A DNA stretch of 64,000 nt, taken from NCBI RefSeq assembly GCF_023343835.1, contig NC_064443.1, positions 496,001 through 560,000 of the forward strand, read 5' to 3'. Below the pieces are notes generated by a model. The model saw nothing but the letters and a program-made list of their open reading frames with translations, did no database searches and was not told the origin of the DNA. A program made the translations under genes and the position numbers. The stretch's first letter is position 1; every line of letters starts with the position of its first letter. This document shows, piece after piece, positions 1-12,509 of this stretch. This DNA is from Lagopus muta. Taxonomy: Eukaryota; Chordata; Aves; Galliformes; Phasianidae.

Positions 1-949
1 ATTATAATATTGAAAAATATAATGGTAACTATTATCCCTAAAATACCATTATTGTGCATTGTCGGCATTACAGATCTATTGAAAATTAATACAACACTAT
101 GAAGATTTTATTACTGCTACAAACAGTAGCTCAGTCCAGACAACTAGAACGAAGCAATCAGACCATAAGCAGCTATCTAACTAATCATAACAATCCTTAT
201 CCTGTTAACAAGTCCCAGTGAGAGCAACATAAAGCTCAGATTAATTCAGATGAGAAGGAAAATAATTATTTCTAACTAACTTACTTTAATCTTAACATAG
301 TTTTGCATCCCTTTCATAATAAAACATGCTGTGCCAACTTCTGATATCTTCTGATATCTATTCTTCCCCCCAAAAAGAAATCAGAAATGTTCAAGGAAAA
401 AAAAGCTAAAAGAATAATCTAAGTTCTGAAAAAGAAATCTTCCTGGCACAGAGGTTTAAAGAGATTCATCTCGTCAGCTTTATCTCGTTAGTTTTTTCAA
501 AGAGAAGAGTAAGACCTAATATGATCAGAGTCTATAAGCATATACACAAGAAAATTTCTGATACCTCTTTAAAATCTAGCAGACAAAGGCATTACAAGAT
601 CAAAAGGCTCAATGCTGATGACCTGTTAAGATTGGAATAGGTGCAGATTTTTAATCATGTGAGAAAAATTGGTACAATTTAACAGAGGATGTAAAAGACT
701 CTTAATTGCTTTAGTTTTTAACTCTAGGATGGCAATAACTTGGGAAAAAAAAACATTCAATAAATGTGAACAGGAAGGACAGTGTTGATGCAAATTGGTG
801 GAGTATCTTGGTGAAATATACTTAAACTCATGTTTTTTGGTAGTAGGTTATCGGTACCATGCTCTACAGAACAAAACCTTGAGGTGATCTTATCTCAATT
901 TTATATTTGTTATTGAAAGTGAAAACACACGTATGCAAATACACTGTAG
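1..949. other. Noncoding AT-rich DNA
   Basis: No exon, RNA gene or repeat family recognised. A short direct duplication of TTCTGATATC lies near 339-358. Confidence 0.7.
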
Positions 950-1785
950 CATAGAATTATCACAGAATCATAGAATATCCCAATGAAAGGGACCTACAAG
1001 GATTGCAGAATTGAGAAATCTCAATTGTTGAGATTGGACAAAATGAATTCAAGAGGTACTTTCCAAACCCCTGCTTCAAGCAGATCATCTAGATCACATT
1101 GCCCAGGATCGCATCCAGGTGGGTTTTGAATATTCCAGAAAAGGAGAGTCCACAGTCCCTCTAGGCAGCTTGTTCCAGTGCTTTGTAACTCTCAAAGTAA
1201 CTCAGTTTTTTCTGATGTGCAAATGGAACTTCTAGTGTTTCAGTTTGAGACTGTGGAGAATGGCCTAGCATCCACCAGCCATCCAATGACACCAGTTCCC
1301 TCAGTACTCATGGGTGCATCTCATTCGGTCCCATGGACTTGTGGCTGTTAAGTTTGCCCAAATTATTTTAACCACCAAGGACAAGTCTCTTTTTGGACTT
1401 CCTCCCTGCTCTCCAGGGTCTGCTGTTCCAGGCGGCTCATCTCAGAAGTGAAGACTGAAGCAAAGAAAGCATTCAGTAACTGCCTTATCCAAATCCTTTG
1501 TCACCTGAACACCAGAACCCACTCAGCAGCAGGTCCACATTTTTGCTAGTTTTTCTTTTGCACCTATGTGAAGAAGCCCTTCTTGTTGTCCTTTACACTC
1601 CTTGTCAGATTAAATTCCAAACTGGCCTTAGCCTTTCTTGTCACGTCCCTGCATACTCTAACAACATCCGTATCTTTCTCCCACGTGGTCTGTCCCATCT
1701 TCCACATTTGTATGCTTCTTTCTTCTGTCTGAATTTTCTCACAGTCTCCTTGCTCATCCATGCAGGCCTCCTGCCTTGCTAGACT
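950..1785 (-). mobile_element. CR1 LINE fragment with ORF2 remnant and internal deletion
   Basis: The plus strand opens with CACAGAATCATAGAATATCCCA, the reverse of the CR1 3' terminal repeat. On the minus strand, 1780-1570 translates to a CR1 ORF2-like segment (TRKAKASLEFNLTRSVKDNK followed by KGFF) between the endonuclease and RT domains. After a few frame breaks a LLNAFFASVFTSE segment follows, and then the 3' tail begins directly. Most of the RT domain is therefore missing. Several stops make it inactive. Confidence 0.85.
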
Positions 1786-1789
1786 TCTA

Positions 1790-4700
1790 GTACAAATGCA
1801 CTGACTCTGAGCCTGGAAGATGAGATGCTCGAACATTGACTTTCTCTCTTGGTCTCCTCTTCCTTGTAGGGTCTGATCCCATGAAGTTCTTCCAAGCAGG
1901 TTCCTGTAGTCCAACCCCCAGCTTCACACAGGACCACCCAAACCCTATGGCTGACAGCAGTGTCCCCATGCTCCCTGAGCTCCAGCATCACGGGGCCATG
2001 CCCACCACCCTCTGGGGCAGAGCCTTTCCCTGACCCCAATCTGACATCCCCTGACAGTTCCACGCCATTCCTTCGGGTGCTGCTGCTGCCACCACAGAGC
2101 AGAGCTCAGTGCTGCTCTGCTGCTCCCAGTAAGGAGCTGCAGACCTTTTCATAGTAAATGATAGAAGTCAAGGTCCTATAATAAAACTATATTGTTGGAT
2201 GCTGTGTTTTCTCTTTGTTTATCCTTTATGGAAACAAAAATTAAAATTAAAAATATTTTTTGTCTCCTTTGCCATAGAAAAAATAATTTGTGCATGAGTC
2301 AAGGAAGTCTCAAGTATAAATTGCCTGAAACTTTTTTGGAGCTTTCACAGCCAGGAAAAAATATATTAGGTGTTCAGATCCCAGGATTTTTCCTGTTTTT
2401 GTAGTTCAGAACTTCCTAGAAGGCTTAATATAAACCAAAAGATTCTACAGACATGACAACTCTCACTGGCACGCTGACAGACTGTGCTCAGTCTCAGTGG
2501 GCAACACCACCTACGTTTGGTATTAAAGAGAGAACTATGGGTTTACCTGTTCATTTAAGAAATAGAGCTGTCTGAATCTGCTCACAGATTTGGAATGGCT
2601 GAACAAATCCTGGAAATGATGGCTTAGCAATCAGGGTGTCAGTGAAACAGTAAATTCTGACCACTGAAATTCACAGCTACTAGCAGTTGTCAAAATTCAC
2701 AGCTGTAAACATCACATACATTTGTATTGTATCAGCCATTCACACGCCTGCTCTTCCCTATCTGCCTATCATCAGATCTTGGTTTCTCCACATACTTCCC
2801 AGTTGTGACTCCTCTGCTTCAGATTTAGCACTGGAGTGGAACAGAAGACCTGGCTCTACCTCTGGAGAATAAAATCAGGAACTTCGTCTCTCCTTTTCCT
2901 TATGCAAGCCAAGTGAAGATCAGTGCGACCCTGCCTCTCTCTGCTTTCTAGTCCTGGTGAAATGCTGCTAGGGCTGGCAGGGAGGCTGGCAGGGCCTCAC
3001 GCATCTTGGTGCACAGTTTGCTGTCATAGACCTGTCTCCCTGGTGCAGCAGAGTACTGAGTGGCACACAGCGGTGCTCAGTCTGGGACTGCCAAGCCAAT
3101 GGAACAAACTGTAAAACAACCCACTGGCTTCTGCTCCAGCCTTCGCACACATGGATTCTTCACTGAGAAGTCCAGCACCTCGCAGCCTCCCCAAGCTCCT
3201 CTTTGCTTTGGGAAAGGAAACTGATGTTTTAATTCTGTATAATCTCCAACAGCTTTTCTAACTATTTACTGTTTCTGAATCATACAATCCTTGAATCAGT
3301 TCTCAAGTGGTTAAGACTCAGACAGAATACACACCTGAGAAGGCAGACAATGAATTTCCAATAACATCATGACTGTGTGCACACTTTCCAATTAAAAAAA
3401 AAAAAAGTTTGAGGTTCTAAAAGCAGTCAGAGTATTTTCCCATCTGCATACTGGTTCCTGTTGCCCAAGATCCCTTATGATCCCTTAGGCAACCCAAAGG
3501 CAGACTGAGGGGTTCTGTGCTACATTTCCACAGGAAAGCACATGGGAAATGAGCAGCCTTTTTTGTTTCATCCCAGTCTTGCCCTTCTTAAATACTCCAG
3601 GCATATTTTGACTTGCTGTGCATAACATTCAGATTATGCTTCTCTTTTTCAGTGATTCATTGGGTTAGCTAATGCATTAACTGTTCTATGGTTTTCTTCC
3701 ATATTAGTCTAAATCTAATACAATATTAACAGGTCAGCTGTCTTTACCAATTACTTACTTAAATTTTGCTGTAGCAAAAGCCTCAATTAAAGTGCTGTGG
3801 AAAAGGGATCATCTCAGTAATTTAGAGCACAAAGCTCACTTTTGTGCAAGACTTTCCAATACATGATCCCCTGAACTCAGCTGTGTGTGGAAGAGAACTG
3901 CCTGCTTGGATGAGCACACTGGAGTTATATGACAAGCTCAGATGCAAACGATTAAATCTGGACAGATGAATCTTGCATTGGCTTTCAGTACTTACATAGA
4001 ATAAGGTTCGTTCATAGGAATGAATCAAGCTTGGGAAGTAGTTCTGATGAGAAATGTACTCCATTCGTCGGAGGTGTTGTGAGTGCTGATTGTGAGCCTG
4101 ATGTCTCTCATTAGCTGAAGTTAGACAGACACCGTTACACCTAGGCACACACTACAGAGTCAGACCATAAATTGCTTTTCTGCTTTTTCTGCCAGCGGTC
4201 TGTGCACCACATTCTTGGGCTGCAGGTAATTTATCTCACACACTAGGAGGAGCATCACTGCTCAGCAGCCTGACCAGAAACAGCCAGCAAGATTTTCAGT
4301 CACTAAGCACAGAGCAGGAACAGAAACATTCCTTGGTCTTGAAAAGAGGAAAGGAAGTATGAGAAAGGCTATTTGATTCTCTGATCCTATTTCTTCATCT
4401 CCAATGAACTTCTCCAAAATGGGCCAAGTAAGAGCTGTTCTCGACCTGAGAGCTACTTTTGCATGTATCACACACATACCTTCATCTCCCTGTTCCTGCG
4501 CCATGACACAAGATGAGAAAACATCTGCACAGCTCCACAGTGAACGCTGAGAATCCAGTGTCATAACATACACCACTTTGGATAAGTTTTGGAGCAGACT
4601 AAGGGATCTCCAGCTGTTAAGGGTTCTGCAGCTGCTTAACGGACATTCACAGGTGTTCCTGGAGTGCACATTCTAGTTTACTTTTAAGCAGAAACAATCC

Positions 4701-4807
4701 AGTTTGTGTGCACTGACACCATGCAGTATGCGAGGCAAACTGCTCTAAATGGGAATGATCGAAAGATTTACTTCCAAATTGCAAAGGTAGTTGTACTCTG
4801 TATTTAA

Positions 4808-4838
<31 letters not shown>

Positions 4839-5812
4839 AATTTAAGGGGGAAAAAAACAAACAAACAAACAAAAAAAACCAACCAACCCCACAACTCAAG
4901 CTTTAAATGTTATTCCTTGGTAGGCTCTGAGATAAATATAGTGAGATAAAAAATAAAAAGCAGTAGTATATATAGTATATAGCATAGTTGAACTAAAAAA
5001 TATGGGCTCCACATTTCTAAATTTAGTATACAGAATTAGGTTTGTTTTGAAGGCAAATGAATAGATATTAAACCACTGACAGAAGTCTTAATAGAGAGGA
5101 GCACTAGTGCTGCAGTGTGCCAGAAGAGCCTGTGCTGCTGGGAAGAGAGCACACGTTCTCTGGGCCACAGTGAAGAGGCAGCTCTGCACGCTGCTCAGGC
5201 ACCAGCATCAGAGGTATGGCACAGATAGAGAGCGGGAGGCTCAGCCGCCCTAGGAGCAGATCTAATAATAATTGAGTAGGGCATTTATCACAGAAAACAG
5301 AATGGTAAAGAGGTAATTTACAATTAGTTCCAAATCAGGTTAGAGATAAAAATATCAAGCTAATTGGCTTGCCAGGCAATATCGAGCAGGAGGATCCTGC
5401 AGGATCTCTGGAGCCATTGTTTCCTTGGCAGACTAAAGCAGGTTTATATGAAAAACAGCCTTCAAGAACTTCATAGGGAGGAACAGATACAAAGGAATTC
5501 CTCAAGGAAAATAATCATGCTTTACTATACCAGTGACAGTCATTCATGTAGCTGCTGAGTGCAGTTTATTTAATGATGCCTGTCTGAAGCTCCTATAAGA
5601 AGGTTGTTTTTAGAGGTTGTAGTTCTACTCTCTCAAATTTAATCCTGGCCTGCAAGTCAACGTTAAAAAGTACGTATATATTTAATTTCAGATATTGAAC
5701 TTCTATACTGCACTTTAAAACATACGCAATAGTGTGGCCATCTAGCAACGTGACCCAATATTTAGCCTCAGCAGCTTTAAAGTGGCTGCAACTTCATAAC
5801 TCAGCCTTTTTG
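1790..5812. other. Noncoding DNA between CR1 copies
   Basis: Apart from the simple repeats at 4804-4889, nothing recognisable. Open frames are short and show no known domain or splice context. Confidence 0.65.
4804..4889. repeat. AAAT and AAAC simple repeats
   Basis: (AATA)n at 4804-4840 is followed by A-rich (AAAC)n and (AACC)n up to 4889. It may be the tail of an old retroposon, but nothing recognisable adjoins it. Confidence 0.95.
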
Positions 5813-5990
5813 TTTCACAGAATAGCAGAGTTCAGAAGGGACATCAAGAGATCATTGAGTCCACCCCCCCATCAAAGCAGTACCCTACAATAGGTCTCAC
5901 AAGTCAACGTCCAGCCAGGTCTTGAATATCTCCACTGAAGGAGACTCAAAGGCCTTTTCTGCATTTCTCCTGTTATTTCTAGCCTAACTT
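5813..5990 (-). mobile_element. CR1 LINE 3' fragment
   Basis: The plus strand has the inverted CR1 3' end: CACAGAATAGCAGAGTTCAG, then AGATCATTGAGTCCACC, and further on CCAGCCAGGTCTTGAATATC with CCACTGAAGGAGACTC. It is diverged and truncated after about 180 bp. Confidence 0.8.
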
Positions 5991-7310
5991 TACCATTGCT
6001 TGCAATCCATGTTGGCAAGACACCCCAGCTGAGATTTGCACTTCATTTCTCAGCTATCTAGAGCTAGTTACAAATTTCAGGGGGATTCCTTGTCCCCAAC
6101 TTTGAGAGAACTTGAGAAAATAAAACCTGAGAATTCTCTGAGACAGACCGTATGGCTCAGCACCAGCAGCTACGGCCAAGTGTTCCAAAATACTCTGCTG
6201 AATCCCCACCATGCTGAATGCTTCGATAAATGAGTGTTTGTAGTGCTTGCAGAGAAAACAAGCTTTTCAGAAAACCCAGCCTGACTACATAAAACTGATT
6301 GAATCCATGAAGACTATACAGAATTAAAATCATTGTTACCTGAGGCTGTTGTAAAAATTAATTTAATTAAGTGGCTATGGCAATATATAAATGAGATGCA
6401 AATCACATTTGGGGGAGTATCAGAATGGGAATATAAATAGTTATGATTTGTACAGAGATGGAGAGAAGAAAATGCAAATTATACAAATGTAGATACTGAT
6501 TTTAAAAGTTTTAGAGATTAAAAAGAATTGTTATGGTGCAACCTTAAGTAATGCCTAAACCTCATTTAAAGTCATGCGAATTGCATCAACATTCAGATGT
6601 TTACATATTTTGCCATTAATTTGGCTGTTGAATAAGCATAAATGCAGCTACCCAAAATACTTTAAAATACACTAGGTATTTAACCCAGCTTCCTTTGGTT
6701 CTCAGCAGGCAGAAGATAAATTGCTGTACGTGCAGGTACAATGGACACACACACACATGTAAAACAGATTCCACACCAAAGAATTTACAATTGAAACAAA
6801 TTCTATTGTAAAACCAGAAGTGGTGCTACATAATCAAAAAATAGTGGTGGAAAGTATCAGATCAATTCCATGGTATTTAAAGCTTCATTTAAGAAAGAAC
6901 TGACTGAATTGAAAAGTGAAAGAGACTTGGGGCACTGATGGAAGCGGATGAAGGGCACTGTAAGAAATAAATACATTTGAGTTGATACCACCACTCAGGA
7001 GGAAAGGAGACTAGTCCAGAGCCATAAGCAGGAGCAGCATGATGACAGTGGGACACCAGGAAGGGACAGGATGAAAGATACAGAGAGCTGCTTCAAGATG
7101 TCAAAAAGCCTCAGTACAGCTCAGGAAACAGAGACTGTGAGAAGGGAGCAAAGAACAGCAGTTATGATGTAAACTGGAGCCAAAAAGAATTGAAAGAATA
7201 AAAACCATGAGATTTCACTGAAACCTTGTGGTGGTGCCTCAGTGCCCCAGTGAGCCAGAGCAACTGACTTCCCCTGTACACATGCGTTGGTGTAAGGCAA
7301 AAAATATGAG
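5991..7310. other. Noncoding DNA with an AT-rich, possibly conserved block
   Basis: The block 6340-6660 is AT-rich and free of repeats. It contains a perfect octamer ATGCAAAT (6396-6403) and several ATTA/TAAT homeodomain-type cores. Nothing else is recognised. Confidence 0.45.
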
Positions 7311-8170
7311 GGATGCTCTGAAAGTAACACCTCTTATTTTATTAAGTTGGCTCATGTAATGCTATAAGAGGATGATAATAGCAGAGTGGCAAAGTCTTCA
7401 GCTACAGCAAATGAGAACAAGCCCAAATGCAGCAGCCACAGAAATGAAGGAAAAGAGCTGCATACCTTTGGAAGGCCTCAGGTACGCAGGAATCTCCACC
7501 AAGAGATGCCCTCAACTCCACTGCCAACCCTTAAATGAGGTCTGGGAAGGGGTGCATCCTGCCTCCACCCCTTCTAGTCACTCAACTGCATTCCCTGCAC
7601 CTGAGCTCTCCTGGGTTGGCCCTGCCTTCCACCAGGTGCTCCATCACTGCCTGAGACTGTGACTGAGCATTTCTGCTACAGCCCAAGATGGCAGAGGAGG
7701 ATGTTGGTGGGATGGCAGTAGAAGCCGAACCTTCCTGCCAGCATTCTGTGACATGTTGTTGCTGTGCCACAGATGGCAGCAGCAGGGCAGTCTGACACAG
7801 AAGCGTGTATGAACAAAGGTGAGTCACTGATTTCTTCATGTGAAACAATGGCACCCACTGACATTCAGTGATGCTTGATGAATGTTTATGCAGACCGTGC
7901 AATGGATGTGAGAACAGTGAGGCAGTAAGTAGTGTGTTTCAGCAGTGGCAACAGCATCACTGGGTTGCTTCTGCTGATGCAGGCTGTTACAAGCGTGGCA
8001 TGCAGACTGTTGGTCATCACTAGTGAAATGCACAACTAATGGTGCTGTCTATGTTGAAAAACAGTATTTTGCAGCTGAGAATTTGTTCTATCAAATAGTG
8101 CCATTGTGCTCTTTGCATCTGTTGAAAGTTTCCATGGCAATAAATAGGATGCATTATTTTCAGAGCAATC
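7311..8170 (+). mobile_element. Galluhop-like mariner copy carrying an extra internal segment
   Basis: The left end GATGCTCTGAAAGTAACACC and the right end TAGGATGCATTATTTTCAGA are imperfect inverted repeats of the GCTCTGAAAGTAA type. Internal 7680-7905 matches the copy at 12.0-12.5 kb in opposite orientation (AGGATGTTGGTGGGATGGCA, CCTTCCTGCCAGCATTC, GGGCAGTCTGACA), and 8040-8110 matches its far end. About 310 bp between 7370 and 7680 has no counterpart there. The transposase reading frame is broken and most of it is missing. Confidence 0.75.
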
Positions 8171-10861
8171 AACGTATCTATATCTTCATCAGCAGGCATA
8201 AACACTTCACCTCGCATTAGCCCAGAGCCCAGATACAAAGTGTCTTCCAACCTTTCAGAAACAACTAGAACAAAGTTTCTGGAAAAGACGTTTCAGCACT
8301 CAAAAACATCATTAAAATTTCACACAACTAGTTAGGAAAAAAATGACTGCAACAAAGCACTCTTATTCAGTCACTGAATAAGAACATGAGGCAGTACTGT
8401 AGGACTTCCCTTCTTTGTTTTCTCTTTTAATAGTTGGGTCACAAGCCTCACTGTATTGTGCGCGCATAGACCCTGACCAATTGCTCTTTTGAATAGCCAG
8501 CTACCATGTGATTCCAATTCCACATGTAAGATTAACAGGCTGCTGCACTAAAAGGAAAAGCAAAACGTGTCATGAGTGGCCTTTCACTGATCTAATTTAA
8601 TCAATTTGCAGCTTCAGAAGAAATGAATATGATCCCAGGGACACTGCCAGAAAGCCTGAGCCGTGTACAGCACGTGGAACAGAAGTCCATCGTCTTCCCC
8701 CAGTGATGTACTGATGCTTTGATTTCCACACTGAGGATTAAAATTGCCTACGTTTTCCAAGGTAACAACCCTCAGCACACATCAGGTTTATTTATTAACA
8801 CTCAGTAAAAATCACGTATGGCTTTTTCTCTACATTTACAAACTCCTTGAAAACCACAGGCACTGCACTAGAATTGCACTGTTCCCAACATAAGTCAGCT
8901 TAAGTCTTAAGAGATGGCTTCTCATTGGGCTGAACTCCTACATGTGTGTAAATATTGTAAAAGCCAGAAGACAAAAAGCAATGCAGGTTCTGAAAGTGTT
9001 CATCTGTAGGCTTGGGAGCAGCAGCTGTGCTGCAGGAGGGTGCAGAACAAGCAGCTGAGAGTCTTCTGGTGCCTGAAGTCAGAGGGAACTAGGAGACAGA
9101 ACCCAAAGCCAGTCGCTGAAGGTGGACAGAAACAGCATTAACCCTCAGGTACTTTCCATTACAAAGAGAGGCTACTCTACTACAAACTTCAGAACAGCAC
9201 TATTTCCAAGAGCACATTGTGCCAGGAGACTGCCTTTGATGCACGTGGAACAAAGGTTTGATCCAAGAAATTTCACAAAGCCTTGGTTTGAAGCCAGGCC
9301 AACTACATAAACAAGGACTGAGGACTTCAGCCCTAGAAAATGCCAAAGACAGAACCCTGATGGTTCTCTTTCTATTCTCTTTGCTCCATTATTTTTTTGA
9401 GAAAGAACAGAAACATTCCAAAACCAGCATCCTTTTGCATGCATCTGATGGGGTGTGCAAATCTTCAAATGAATATATTTCTAATATTTTCACTGTGATG
9501 AAACAAAAAAAAAAAACATTTAAAGAGGCATAAAGGAAATGGAAACAAACAAAAAAAAAAAAACCAAACATATAATTCCCCTCCTTTTGGAGAAAAAAAA
9601 AAAAAAAGCTATTATTTGTGATTATTCCCAGTGAGCTTTTTAGAACTGTATACAGAGCATGGCAAATGCTCTTCTATGGGATACTTTTCTTTAACCAGGT
9701 AAGTTGTTATTCACATATTTTGATCCTCTTGCTATGAGAAATCCTTCAAATGGAACATCCTTCACATTGGAATCTATAAAAAACAACAGCGGCATTTCTG
9801 AACCAGATTTCTCCAGCATATCCAATTCTTCAGCTATCAAAGTCTTTGAGTCATCAACACATTTCCTGCTCACCAGTATCCTTCAGACAGCAGCAGCACA
9901 TGTGTTTTTGGTGTAAATTAACTTAGCTCCACCCAAGTAATTTCCAGCCAAAGATCTGGCCTAATACATTCAGTAGATAAACTTCTATCTTCTGTCTTCT
10001 ATCAAGTTACATTATCTTCAAAGCTATGATTTATCTGCATATTCTGCAGTACAAGATAACAGTCTTGTTACACCAAGTTTGAACTGAAAGTAAGCCTTAT
10101 TAGACCCAAGGTAATTTTTGATTATTGTTTTAAGCAAAGACTTGCATCCCCACCAAGGAAAAAAATACAAGCTCCTCCAAGTTTCTCTTGTTCTACAGAA
10201 TTTCTGAAGAGTCACTGGAGTCCTCATGTGATGTGTGGGACAGTATTCTGCTGCACTGCAGAACTGACTGAAAGAAAAAACAGAAATGGAAGACTGGAAT
10301 TTCCGAGTTGCTGTTGCTAGAAAAGTGCAGCTTTGATTTACTCAAGAGTATCTATTGGAAAAACTCTTTTGTCGCAGTTTTTTTTTCCATGTGGAAGCCA
10401 TGTATGGAATATAACTGATCCACACTGACCAAAGCTTATGTTTTCCAGCAGATTACTGAATTTTCATCAAAATAATATTCCTTCTCTTCCCATTTTTGTG
10501 TAATGTGAGAAGTTTTGTTAGCTGCTGTCATCACCTCTATGTACAGCTACCTGCTTGCACTGCCATCACCCTGTATGCCAAACCATCCTCCATTTCCCAT
10601 GATTTGTCCATTTGCAGTATCTTACACAAAAGTGAAAACAAAATGTAAATATAATCAGCTCCACCAGCCAGCACTGCTGGTCCCACATCCAAGAGCAGGG
10701 ATATGAGGAAGCACAACCACTGCCTGCTGTGAAGCAGGCAGCCAGCGGGTGGACATGGCTGTAGGTGTTCTCAGGAGATAAAAAGGCACAGATCATGCTG
10801 CAGCCATATTCCCACCAAAGTTGTGTATGCTGCAACAACAGCACACTGTACATTTCTTTGC
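8171..10861. other. Noncoding DNA
   Basis: Only the poly-A cluster at 9506-9607 stands out. No exon recognised on either strand. Confidence 0.65.
9506..9607. repeat. Cluster of poly-A tracts
   Basis: Three A runs of about 11, 13 and 16 bases lie within 100 bp, with AAAC units between them. Confidence 0.9.
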
Positions 10862-11068
10862 TTTGAGAGCAGTGAGGTGCTGGAACAGCTGCCCAGAGAG
10901 GCTGTGGATGCCCCATCCATCCCTGGAGGTTCAAGGCCAGGTTGGATGGGGCCTTGGGCAGCCTGGGCTGGTAATAAATGGGGAGGTTGGTGGCCCTGCC
11001 TGTGGCAGGGGGTTGGAGATTCATGATCCTTGAGGTTCCTTCCAACACAGCCATTCTGGGTTGAAAGA
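10862..11068 (+). mobile_element. CR1 LINE 3' fragment
   Basis: Sense-strand CR1 tail: GAGCAGTGAGGTGCTGGAAC, AGAGAGGCTGTGGATGCCCC, GGCCAGGTTGGATGGGGCC, TTGGGCAGCCTGGGCTGGT, CCTTCCAACACAGCCATTCT. It is little diverged compared with other copies here. The long minus-strand open frame across 10566-11243 is an antisense by-product of this repeat. Confidence 0.92.
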
Positions 11069-11964
11069 TATCATGCACTTTCCTGTCAAGGGAAAATCTG
11101 AGGCTTCGATCAGCACAAGAAAGACTAGAGGCAGCCTTTAGCACAGCTAAAACAAGATGGTGCCAGCAGCATGTCTTCTGACACAGACACGACTCCAGCA
11201 GATGACAACAGCTCGGGAGCCAGAACTGTGAACTGCAGTACACACAGTCTTACACTGGTAATAGGAATATAAATAAATACATTCCAGGGTTTCCAGTCTT
11301 CTCCAGCAGAAAAGCTCTGTATGCAACAATCAAATGGGAACACAAAATGATAACGAGGGAAATGCTATGCAGTTTTGTGTATCACAGATAGAGCAACTAT
11401 GTGAAAATAAACAAATAAAGCCACTGCTGAACAGCACCAAGAGCTTAAGGATTCAGCAGAACACGGCAAAAGAGCTATAGAGAAAGCATCAGTGTTTGTG
11501 CCTTCCCTTCAGCACTGAGCTGCCTCTTCCAATTCAGTGCTGCCCTCTCTTCTGACCTCATGATAAATGGCAAACCAAGCAGGTTCAAAACTGCAGAGAC
11601 ATCTCATCCTGTCAGCCATAAAGCTGTCACGACCTGGACTGAGAGAAGCAGAGAAAGTTATTCTGACTGATGAAATAAGTAAATGAGACTCTACTGCTAA
11701 CACTTCCAAGAAACACCAGAATTTCTGCACAACAAAACCCAGACACCTAGGCCTGTGCCCTAGAAAAGAGCACTGTGAGCTTTGTGGCTGCCTTCAGAAC
11801 TTTCATTAATGGAGAAGAACATAAGAGCTTTATGGCAATGGAGAAAGACTGACTCTGAAACTGCTTAAAGCACTGGAATAGACAGATGTCTTCAAAATAT
11901 GTAATACTGGAGAGAGATGGTTCTGAATCACCACATGGGTTTGTAGATGTACATATACATGTAC

Positions 11965-12508
11965 ATTGTTCCAAAAGTAATGCTTCCTATTTAATTCCAT
12001 GGAAACTACAACAGCTACAGAGTGCACAATAACACTATTTGACTGAGCAGATTCACAGCTACAAAACAATTTTTCAACGTAGTGACCACCATTAGCTGTG
12101 TGTTTCTCCAGCAACAACCAACATCTGCATGCCGCACTCATAATGACATGCGTCAGCAGAACTGCGCACTGTTGCTGTTGCTACTGCTGAAAGTCACCAC
12201 CCACTGCCTCACTGTGCTCACATACACTGTTTGGTCTTCGCAAATGTTCTCAAGCATCAGTGAATGTCTATAGGTGCTATTTTTTCTGCATGGAGAAATT
12301 CAATGATCCACCTTTGCTTCACAGGCTCTTCCATGTCAGACACCATTATCTCAGACTGCCCAGCTGCTGCCACCTCTTGTACAGCAACAGCATGTAATGG
12401 CGTACTGGCAGGAAGGTTCAACCTCTGCTGCCACCCCAAGAACATCCACTTCTGACGCTGTGGGCCAATATCATAAAATAGGAGGCGTTACTTTCAGAGC
12501 AGCCCTTG
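11965..12508 (-). mobile_element. Galluhop-type mariner, internally deleted, nonautonomous
   Basis: Inverted ends GTTCCAAAAGTAATGCTTCC and GGAGGCGTTACTTTCAGAGC, with TA at both flanks (11963-11964 and about 12509-12510). On the minus strand, a transposase start reads MEEPVKQRWIIEFLHAEKIA then PIDIH. It is followed by YVSTVRQWVV in another frame, and then ANGGHYVEK, the C-terminal end of mariner transposases of this family. The catalytic DDE core is deleted, leaving about 545 bp of an original near 1.3 kb. Confidence 0.85.
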
Positions 12509-12509
12509 T

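Noticed and set aside
10566-11243. 225-codon open frame on the minus strand
   Set aside because: Its core is the antisense of a CR1 3' tail (10862-11068); no gene-like domain or splice context.
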